A DNA stretch of 64,000 bases. Origin: Allacma fusca. Taxonomy: Eukaryota > Arthropoda > Collembola > Symphypleona > Sminthuridae. The position numbers and the translations under genes were made by a program. The stretch lies in the NCBI GenBank assembly GCA_947179485.1, contig CAMXBY010000007.1, forward strand, positions 1 to 64,000. The letters run 5' to 3'. Shown one piece after another: positions 39,831 through 48,394 of this stretch; position 1 is the stretch's first letter; each line of letters starts with the position of its first letter. Below the pieces are notes generated by a model. It saw nothing but the letters and a program-made list of their open reading frames with translations. It searched no databases and was not told where the DNA came from.

Positions 39831-41067
39831 TTTCTGGGATTTTACACCAGGCCGCTGAGAACTCCAACATGAAATTTCACATCAACGTTAAGAAGAATCA
39901 TTGGCAAAACAAAATCTGGTATGATGGGGAATGTAAGCAATCAAACAAATTCTTAAAGGAACTCCTCAAGAAAACCAAGAAAAGTGTAGCAATTTCGGAG
40001 TCATTAATTTATCATGAACAAAAAAAAATCCATTCTAGACTAGTCAAACAAGAAAAGTAGGAAGAAACGAAAGTAAGGCTCAAGGACTGCAAAAGCTCCT
40101 CCCAATTCTGGAAAACCTTCAATAACTTTAGAAATGAAAAACAACCTCAAAAACTCCTGAAATCAAAAGTTTGGCAAGAGTTTTACAAAGAAAACATGCC
40201 AATGAAAACTCTCGGCCCGATTCCAGAATTTTCAAAAAAGGACCCCAGCTTAGAGGTGTTAATTTCCCCTGAGGAACTGATCGATGCAATTAAGGTATTA
40301 AAAAACAATAAAGCTCCTGGGACTGACAAGATCACCAATGAACTCATAAAGTATTGTCATGAAACCACTAGACAGGAAATCCTTAACCTATTCAATAATA
40401 TTTGGCAACCTGAGAAAACCCCAGAAAAATGGTCAGATATTGAAATGGCCACCTTATTTAAGGAAGGAGACGATTCCCTGCCAGGAAACTACAGAGGCAT
40501 TGCCCTAGTCAATACTCTCTCAAAACGTTTTACTACAATAATATTCAGAAGACTTTACCCCTGGTGTGAAAAGAAACAAATTCTTCCCGAATCCCAGGCA
40601 GGTTTTCGCCAAAACCGAAGCTGTCCTGATCAGTTCTTCTGCCTCAACGCCCTAATACAATCAAGGCTAGCGAGGAACTTCGCGTCTGTACGTATTATTT
40701 GTGGATTTCATAAGGGCTTTCGACTCCATTAATCACGACATTCTATGGATGAAAATGAACAAGTTCGGGATCCCGGGGGAAATAATCAACATTATCAAAT
40801 CACTTTATGATAACACAAGATTTATAGTCAGATGTGAAGAAGGACTCCGACTCAATTCCGGTAACAATGGGGGTCCTACAAGGGGAAATTCTCAGCCCAC
40901 TACTTTTCTCAATTTATATCAGTGACTTTGACGAGTTTATGGAACGAAACGAAGCAAAACCTGTGAGTATGGGGAAAACCCGAAAAATTGATCTTCTTTT
41001 ATTTGCCGACGACACTTGCATCCCAGCTGAGACCAAAATGAGCCTGCAGAACAAAATAGATATATAA
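39791..41067 (+). pseudogene. LINE reverse transcriptase region, frameshifted
   Basis: The reverse-transcriptase blocks appear in order: NNKAPGTDKITNELI (about 40304), NYRGIALVNTLSK (about 40486), ESQAGFRQNRSCPDQ (about 40590), FVDFIRAFDSINHD (about 40700), VTMGVLQGEILSPLLFSIYISDF (about 40864) and LLLFADDT (FADD at 41002-41013). They lie in at least three frames, with breaks near 40700 and 40855 and an in-frame TAG at 40058-40060. The product would copy element RNA at the nicked target. The order and the APE-type endonuclease place it in the APE-LINE group (Jockey/I/CR1-like). I cannot fix the clade by eye. Confidence 0.9.
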
Positions 41068-41079
41068 ACAGCTACTGTG

Positions 41080-42789
41080 TAGAAAACGACCTGGAAATCA
41101 ATCTTCAGAAAACTAATATTATTATATTTTCCCCTAGGGGGAGGATCCCTAAAAACTTGAAGTGGTTTCTAAATGGAAACGAAATTGAAATCGTCAAAGA
41201 ATACACTTATTTAGGAGTCATTTTCCAACCTTCCTTTAAGAAGCACCTTGCGTATGTTCGGAAAAAATCAACATCTATTTCCAGCGCTCTTATTAGCTCA
41301 ATAAACTCAGCCCCAATGGAATCTTGGGACAGTATAGGCAGATTGTTAGCTTCAATTGTTCTTCCAGTCTACGAATATGCCTCACCCATTTGGAGCTTAA
41401 ACCTCCTAGAAGAAGTGGAAAAGATTCAACAATACTTTCTCAAAAGACTACTATGGCTTCCGAATTCAACCCCAAGGTACTGGGTTAGGGCTGAAACGGG
41501 GAAACTACACTCTAAAATTCATATAGTTAAGCTTACTCTTCAATACCGGATACGTATACTAAAACTGGGTCAAGACAGAAATGTTAGGAAATGGTATGAC
41601 TACAGGAGCTTTACAATTTCAAAACAGCAGACAAAACAAATAACTGGGTAGCCCAAATACAAAAATTATTGCAAGACAATGGGTTTATTTCGGTCTGGAA
41701 AACTCAATCAGCAAAAGTACTCGAAGAAAACCTGGATTCCATTCTAGAAGCCTTTAAAGCTAGAAGTGAGGAGGCGGACGTTCAAAGAATACTAGCCTCA
41801 TATTATTCCCGTGAATACAAATTATTTAAAGCTGATACTTACACATCGAATTAACATAAGGCCCACAGGGACGCATTTTATTCTTGCACTTGAGATTACT
41901 CATCATGCCATACACAATTTTTCTAACTTGTGAGGTTACAACCGACAAGCTTATACCGGCTCTCCACGGTTTACAGAGGGTTGGGAATCATATGTACAGG
42001 GTGTCGTACACATTTCTTCCCCTAAAGCACGTAGGCACAGAGCTAGACTAGTGGGACAAACACCCCTCAGTCCATTCCTCCCATTAAGGGAGTATATCAC
42101 TAGTCTTTGCTCCAGCCGAGGAAATGTAGAGTAGAAGGAATTGGGAGGGAGAGGTTTTTTGGGTTAATAGAAGGATATTAACGGACGCTCATTAGACTGG
42201 AATGTCTAGCGAGCAATGCAGATTGGCAGCTTCTCCTGGTTCCTCTCCGTCTAAAGGAAGTCCACTGCTAGTTCCCCTTGTGCATCCAGGCCATGGTTTC
42301 AGTCTTCAGAGTGCAAGACCCTTTCACGCCCTTCTCCTCAACCCACCCAAAGCTATAGTAGAAGAATTAGGAAATTATTAAAGTATCAGAGCTTTACTGA
42401 AATCGAAACCGACTCCAGCCGCAACGAACGGGACGCTGACAACTCAGCCACCCTACCTGGCTACTTACACATCGAATTACTTAAGATCCAATGTAAATAT
42501 AAGTACCAAACGAATACTAGCTCAATTAAGGAATAACCATCATACTATATATTATAATAAATATAAAATATCATTTAACTCGGATATTTGTAGGTTTTGT
42601 AACAAAAATGAAATTAATGACTTATACCACTTTTAAAAAAAATGCCATAAATTTAACTCCCAAACGGATACTTACATGAATGACTACGTCCTAAATGTAA
42701 GAAGGGACAATTTTTGGACTGTGTTCAATATACAGGAAAAGGAAATCGTGTATAGAATTGTAAACTTTGTGAAAGAGTGTATAATCTAA
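41080..42789 (+). pseudogene. LINE ORF2 C-terminal region with CCHC-like finger, split by a SINE
   Basis: After a frameshift near 41070 the frame runs through the LINE thumb region, including KEYTYLGVIFQPSF, LPVYEYASPIW and LPNSTPRYWVRAETG. Another shift comes near 41640, and then IQKLLQDNG...ADTYTSN to 41853. The SINE at 41854-42461 interrupts it. Beyond the second copy of the 18-bp duplication the same frame continues as YLRSNVNISTKR...ICRFCNKNEINDLYHF-stop-KKCHKF, a C-x2-C-x9-H-x4-C knuckle with a stop (42634-42636) inside. It ends at TAA 42787-42789 with ...VNFVKECII. Confidence 0.85.
41854..42461 (-). mobile_element. tRNA-derived SINE (~608 bp), minus strand
   Basis: It is flanked by an exact 18-bp target duplication, TACTTACACATCGAATTA, at 41836-41853 and 42462-42479; removing the insert rejoins the LINE reading frame. 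On the minus strand the 5' end reads GCCAGGTAGGGTGGCTGAG (box A-like TGGCTGAGTTG) and about 45 bp later CGGTTTCGATTTC (box B-like GGTTCGATTCC with one extra T), the layout of a tRNA-type pol III promoter. A tRNA-unrelated body of about 500 bp follows. It ends AATAAAATGCGTCCC...GGGCCTTATG without a long poly-A tail. Confidence 0.85.
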
Positions 42790-42805
42790 GCAACTTAAGC
42801 AATCT

Positions 42806-43005
42806 TTAGGCTACATAATAGACCCAACTGTCATATAGGTAAAAGATCAATTAATTTATTCAATGTCAATCGGGTCTCTCCTCTAACATCACATTATCTA
42901 AGCAACAAAAGTAGTAGTGTGATGTTAAGGGCGAGACCCGATTGACATTGAATAAATTGATTGATCTTTTACCTGTATGACAGTTGGGTCTATTATGTAG
43001 CCTAA
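42806..43005. repeat. Foldback (long inverted repeat), 200 bp
   Basis: Arms of about 88 bp (42806-42893 and 42918-43005, TTAGGCTACATAATAGACCC... and its inverse ...GGGTCTATTATGTAGCCTAA) face each other across a 24-nt loop. Mismatches are few. It starts 17 bp after the LINE stop codon, and its loop contains ATCTAAGCAAC, also present at the LINE end (42784-42794). It is a MITE-like palindrome or a hairpin-forming transposon end; no target duplication was identified. Confidence 0.85.
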
Positions 43006-43052
43006 TTTGGTTACTTCACTAAAACAAAAAATGTCAATTCGTCTAGTAAAAT
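42963..43052 (+). repeat. Direct repeat, first copy (~90 bp)
   Basis: GATCTTTTACC...GTCAATTCGTCTAGTAAAAT includes the outer part of the right foldback arm and about 50 bp beyond it. It is repeated at 43633-43722. Confidence 0.85.
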
Positions 43053-43632
43053 ACCCGATACTATTTCCTCCAAAATAAAGTTAGATACTTTGCATTAGTG
43101 ATCTACTCCATATTCGTTTTACATCAAATTTCATTTAAGTTGTGGAATACCTTGTTAAGTAAATTTATGTGAATTTCTGTTAAATAAAAGCATAAATATG
43201 TATACGAGAATGAAATGTCTACGACACACGGAGCAATATGAAATCAAAAAAGGCTACTACCTGTACCCATGGGGGCACTACTGACCTGTAATAGCTTGAG
43301 GTCAAAGTAATTTTTTTTCTGTTGCGTGATAGAAATGTTTTATATCATTTAAAGAGAGAAAGAATTAATTTATTTCACTGATATCACGATGGTATTTGCC
43401 TTACGACTGAGTACATAACGATTTCAAATATTTTTTGTTACATAAAAATATTTCTAACAAAATGGATATAATTATATCAATTTTACAAATAACGAAATGC
43501 TATCCTTTAAAATCCACGAATTGTGGTAATAACTATATCATTTATAAGCTGCTTAGATCAGTTAAATCCATGTCTAAGTTGCTCAACATTTTCAAAACTA
43601 GTTCCACCAGATCCAGTAGTCCAATGACTTCT

Positions 43633-43722
43633 GATCTTTTACCCATATGACAGTTGGGTCTATTATGTAGCCTAATTTGGTTACTTCATTCAAACAAAAA
43701 ATGTCAATTCGTCTAGTAAAAT
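43633..43722 (+). repeat. Direct repeat, second copy (~90 bp)
   Basis: It is near identical to 42963-43052, with a few changes (ACCCATA for ACCTGTA; TTCAAAC for CTAAAAC). The 580 bp between the copies are AT-rich and hold no feature I recognise. The foldback's left arm is not repeated here. Confidence 0.85.
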
Positions 43723-43898
43723 CATTCTCTCCAATACAATGTACTTCTGCGACTACCATCCATTGTTTGCTGTCTCTTGGATATTTTGCAATTATTATTG
43801 ACCTTATATCATTGTCTGGTTTTGCTTAAAATACTACCCTTATCCCATTTTAGTTTTATACGGAAAATAATTATCATTACAAATTTAACGTACATTTT

Positions 43899-46059
43899 TC
43901 AAAAATAATTTAAACTTCCACCACATTTTCGAATCACAAAGATCTTTCCTTTGACCTTCCGAAAAGGATAAATAAATGAGTACGGAATATCAGACAGCGG
44001 CAAAATTATTGGACACAATCCAGTAGATTTGTATGCACAATATGTTGGCTCAAACTCAACATCAAGGAATGAATCCATGCAGAAGTAATATTCTTCTCCT
44101 TTTGACAAAATACATGAAATCAGTCCAAACTGAGGGTACTCGTCGGATGGTGAACAGATCTCCAAGATTGTATTTTGTTTAAACGTGTTGAAGCCTATGT
44201 GCAGTGTCGGTAATATTTTGTCATACTCTCCATTTAACAGATATCTGAACCTATCCGGAATTTTAGCCACATGAAAGGGCAATGACGATGAAAAAGACGG
44301 ACAGCTAGATAAAAATGACTCATTAATGGTCCCTGTCTGAGTGAGAAGTCGCGACGCCATTAGTTTTTGGTGGTCCCAAGCCAATGAAAATGGAATATTC
44401 AGAAAACTGCGGTATTTCTTCTGTTTGAATTGTCCATACTTTTGCTCATATCTGAAGCAATTTTGGTACCTAGTTGGTCCGTAGAGTAACATTGGTTCCA
44501 AAAGGTGGGATGTGTAATGGAATTTGGGAGTGATTACGTCATGTGGATACAGCTCTTGATGCTTTCTAAAGCATTTAGGAATCAAATAACAAGCTGCCTG
44601 AATAGAATCCTTATTGTACACTGGTGCCCACAGAAAAAATTGAGCTAACTGCAGAACCCTGCAGTAATTTAGGATGTGCTGCTCATCCTCTTCCTGTAAA
44701 TATGGGGCAACCATAAAAGGTAATTCCTGACTCAGTACGTAAAATGAAATTGCCGTCATGTTCGGCTTTGTTTCCGGCTTCATTAATCTGGGATCCACTT
44801 TTCGAGGTCGGTTGCGCTCGTCACAATCTGCATAACACCAGTTCTTGACAACTAATTTTAAATTAAAAATGCAACAGTAATGCTCATTTTCATCATAAAC
44901 ATGGATTCGAATCATACCAATAATTGACTAACTTTTTTCAAAATGTGTGAAACAGAATCGTTTCTTGTCTAGGATCAGATACTCTAGAAAGCATTGGACC
45001 TCGCTTGTCAGGACTCCGCCTTCAAGAAACAGATGCATGGCGTCACTTACACTACTTTCCTGTGTACAACCTGGTATATTCCACATGGGACTTCTGATGT
45101 TTACCCCGGTCTGTTTTTGAAATGATATCAACTCCTTGCCCGCCAAAGATTCTATGTTCTTCAGAATCTCCAGGTGGTCATCTTTTGTTCGTTTCTCGTA
45201 GTTTAGGTAATCAAATGTCAAAGTCAGGTCGTCACGAACCAGATGACATAGTCTACATGGCTTACGCGTTGTGCCAACGGTTTCTTTAAATCCGAACAAA
45301 AAATTGTTGGCGGTAATATCTGCTGTCGAATATTCAAACTTCAAGATAAAGCCTCAGTTTCTGATACAAATTCTCCGCACTCTCTAGACTTTTCACAGTT
45401 GCCTCTTTTATTGCAAAAATTATTAAAAGATTGAACACGTAACAGTGAGTTAAGGGTTTCCTGCAGTGGAACAAAATATCCTCGCACTGAATGCTCAACA
45501 TTTGTCTTAAATTGAGAAGCAAAGTAACTTCTTCGCCCCAATCTTCTTTGCTTCTTCGGACCTTGAAGTACCAGAGAAACTGGTTTTGGCGGCACTAAGC
45601 CATAGAACTTCTGTAACACTGATCGGCGCTTGTGCTCACTACCTATTATATGTTGTACATGGTCTTCTTTACAACTTCCATGGTCTCGGATAAACGCAGA
45701 TGTTCTGTCAACAATGTGTTGGATTGCTACTTGGCCAAGCTTAAATCTGGTCTCCAGCTCCAATGAAAAGATTAAAACCTTTTTTGTTACAGCATTTATT
45801 GCATCTGGAACGGGTTCTGTGTTTCTTAAAGAGATTGTACTACAAATGGTCCCTAGAGTTTTTCCGCGCATGCTATGGACGTGCTTTGCGTGTGTTCGAA
45901 ATCCTCGAAGTGTCTTGAAAACGTTGTTATCAATTACACACCTTAAAACCAATTGTCGCAACGAGGATGCCTAGCCTTGAGATGGTCCGAAAAATGTACA
46001 AAATCATTGCTGACGTAATTGCATAACGCAACATTGCACTTAAATAACTCAGGGTCCAT
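43899..46059 (-). pseudogene. Transposase-like gene with C2H2 finger, decayed (CMC/tnp2-like family, tentative)
   Basis: Read on the minus strand, it starts at ATG 46057-46059 with MDPELFKCNVALCNYVS...HLKARHP, a canonical C-x4-C-x12-H-x4-H zinc finger. A one-base frameshift near 45940 leads into a second finger, CVID-x12-H-x4-H, whose second Cys is Asp, and a frame to 45341 containing YFVPLQETLNSLL. The frame then changes and a family block seems to be missing. Positions 45344-44928 carry FGFKETV...CRLC and SDAMHLFLEGGV. A single in-frame TAG (44928-44930) separates this from RPRKVDPRL...ITPKFHYTSHL...GPTRY...RYEQKYGQFK and the C-terminus ending at 43899. The blocks match, from memory, transposon-derived proteins common in invertebrate genomes. 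Introns could explain some breaks, but the stop and frameshift argue for decay. Confidence 0.7.
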
Positions 46060-46112
46060 ATGCAAGTTTTTAAAACATGCCAGGAATAATATTGAAAAAT
46101 TCTTATTCGCAC

Positions 46113-46870
46113 TTGTATGCATATTATAATAATTAATTACAATTAATTAGAATAATCCTAAATAAAATACATTCAGTCTGAAGGTTTCTGTATAAGACAT
46201 TTGAAATATGATTTGATAATGCTGTGGAGTGTATTTAAAACAATGAATGCAAGTTTTGAATTTGAAACAAGAAATGCTACTGGCTAAATTTTATGCAACA
46301 TTTGCTAAAAACAGTGCATAACAGACACACGACATTCAGTGTAATATGACACATGATTCAAGCATTTTAGTAGAATTAAATCCAGTTATACGTAGTTCGT
46401 TTCAACGTTGGACGTTTTATGTAAAAGTGTTCAATAACCCAACCGCAGAAAGCTGGAAAAGAGTTGCTCTTGTATGCGTATTAACATTCCTGAAAATATT
46501 AAACTGGGCACTGGAATACAGTACAACTTGTACCGAATAATGGACGTACTCAATGTAACAAAGGTAACTCGTTCTCAACCTGCTTGCCTCATTCAATTGT
46601 TTTATAACACTTTTGTGATGTGTCATAAAAAATCTCAAATACGTTTTTGCTCACCATATAGAAATGCAGGAGTCAAAAATTTTGAAGCAGCGGTGTAAAT
46701 GCAGTTGGATCACCTCAGTCCGGCAGCTACCTGTGGTGACAAATATATACATAGTTAGCTTTGGCTTTTCAGTATCATGATTCAAGAATTCTCAAGTATT
46801 ATTTGCAAATAAAATGGTATACGATTCTATTGGCAAATGATTTAATTTCTGGTCGTTTTAAAGAACACTA
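46113..46870. other. Intergenic, no feature recognised
   Basis: The stretch is AT-rich. Short frames on both strands (46346-46698) overlap each other and show no domain. No repeat shared with the rest of the window was noticed. Confidence 0.6.
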
Positions 46871-46982
46871 AAGGTTACTAAATACTACTCAACAAATAAA
46901 CAGTTTCAGCCATTTGATGGCACCTCAAACAGGTTTTGGCCCTTGAAAGGCACTGTCACTTGCGAGATTGTTTTGCCATGTA
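46871..46982 (+). repeat. Direct repeat, first copy (~110 bp)
   Basis: GGTTACTAAATACTAC...GGCCCTTGAAAGGCACTGTCACTTGC recurs about 322 bp downstream at 47193-47302 with roughly 85-90% identity. It looks like a local tandem duplication or an old pair of repeat copies. Confidence 0.8.
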
Positions 46983-47192
46983 AATACCTATGTACTTCAG
47001 ATTTTATACGTATTACTCATTTGCTAATACCAAGTCAACGTTAAGCGCACTCAGACGACAACAGTTGCTTAGCAAACACTCAGAAAGACATCTTCAGCTC
47101 TTCAAGTCAATACTGAACTGCCATAGTCTTTGGGAATGGCAACGAATACTCAAACTGCTCAAGCGACATCAATGTTATACAAAAAGCTACAA

Positions 47193-47302
47193 GGTAACTA
47201 AATACTACACAACAAATAAACAGTTTAAGCCATTGGATGGCCCCTAAAAATGGAGGTTTTGGCCCTTGAAAGGCACTGTTACTTGCTTGATTGAGCATGT
47301 AA
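47193..47302 (+). repeat. Direct repeat, second copy (~110 bp)
   Basis: This is the copy of 46871-46982: AACTAAATACTACACAAC...GGCCCTTGAAAGGCACTGTTACTTGC. The frames at 46990-47247 (+) and 47107-47328 (-) lie across the repeats and are not called as genes. Confidence 0.8.
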
Positions 47303-47341
47303 ACTATATTTAATTCGGTAGTGTTCAACTTTCATTAGAAG

Positions 47342-47843
47342 CAGGGTTGGTTTGGTTTAAACCAAACGAATAAAACCAATAAAACCCATAAAAACCAATG
47401 GTTTAAACCAAACACCTAAAATTGTAATGTTTTCCATCCAAAATGCTTATATTTCGTCGTGCACAAAACTTGTGCAGTTACTGTGATATTGTGTAGTTAA
47501 ACTTTAGTGAAGTAAATAATTCTATTAGCTTTTAGTCTTGTACATTTAGAAATTCGGAATCGTTTGTAAAATTAAAAATACCAAACTTGTGTTTATGCTG
47601 CAAAGTTATCATTAAAATTATATCTAAAATTATTAAATATTTAATGCTTAGTGATACTTACTGAGTTTGGGAAATAAGTAAATTTGTTCAAATTCGTATG
47701 TTTTTGCATATTAATGAATGTTTTGGATTGAAAATTTATTTAAACCAAAAAAACCTGGTTTAAACCAAAAAAAACCGGTTTAAACCAAAAAAACCTGGTT
47801 GTTTGGTTTTTTTCAAAAAAACCAAAAAAAAACCCCAACCCTG
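47342..47843. mobile_element. hAT MITE with GGTTTAAACC subterminal repeats (502 bp)
   Basis: The ends are CAGGGTTGG...CCAACCCTG. The 8-bp target duplication ATTAGAAG is exact at 47334-47341 and 47844-47851. The left end has two and the right end several copies of the palindromic word GGTTTAAACC with flanking CAAA tracts. The ~350-bp core is non-coding. CAGGG termini with 8-bp duplications are typical of hAT elements. Confidence 0.93.
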
Positions 47844-47906
47844 ATTAGAAGTATTTTCACCGATAATGGCAGCAAAAATCGCGAACTAATTAATTTGTGT
47901 AACAAG

Positions 47907-47912
47907 TTTATT
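47907..47912 (-). promoter_or_regulatory. Candidate polyadenylation signal AATAAA
   Basis: On the minus strand AATAAA lies about 150 bp beyond the stop codon of the six-exon gene and before the hAT MITE. It would give a short 3' UTR. The sequence is AT-rich, so a chance match is possible. Confidence 0.45.
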
Positions 47913-48058
47913 TTGTTCTTAAAATATGAAATGTCTGTATGTAAAACTTTTGAACATAAGTCTATTAAGTCTAGTAACTAGAGTATCGAATCTCCACACC
48001 AATGAAAATCTATCATAAAATTTCTACTGTTAGTCAATATACGAAGTGCTTGCTGTCA

Positions 48059-48394
48059 TCAATCTTCAAATTCCATTGTAGGAATCTCAGACAGCATCTG
48101 GGTTAAACGTTCGACGTACAATTTAAGATCCTCCGGAAGAGCAGTTGGCTTTGTTCCGAACACAAAAGCCTCGATAATTAAGAACTCTTTTTTTCGAGAT
48201 TCCGGATATTTTTGATCGAATAAATTATAATATAGGATCTGCCAAAGCAGTGCATCTTCAATTGTAGGTGCGTCAATACTCATGTTTAAAGTTAATAATT
48301 TAACGCCTGTGATTTTTTTCTTTTGAAGCAAAATATTGATGTAAGGAAACAAGTCCGTAGACTCCGGTTGGTCCGAATAGAACTTACATGGATC
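48059..48394 (-). CDS. Terminal exon f of the unknown six-exon gene
   Basis: The acceptor is TAATTTTTCAG. The exon reads DPCKFYSDQPESTDLFPYIN...LLTLNMSIDAPTIEDALLWQ...EFLIIEAFVFGTKPTALPEDLK...PTMEFED and then stops. It is 111 residues long, the longest coherent block of the gene, with balanced composition unlike the surrounding repeats. Confidence 0.75.
   Translation of the reverse strand, partial: DPCKFYSDQPESTDLFPYINILLQKKKITGVKLLTLNMSIDAPTIEDALLWQILYYNLFDQKYPESRKKEFLIIEAFVFGTKPTALPEDLKLYVERLTQMLSEIPTMEFED

Noticed and set aside
45630-45974. 114-codon plus-strand frame
   Set aside because: It is the antisense shadow of the minus-strand transposase-like pseudogene.
46346-46698. Overlapping short frames as small genes
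   Set aside because: No domain, no codon bias that I can see, frames on both strands overlap, and no splice-linked neighbours.
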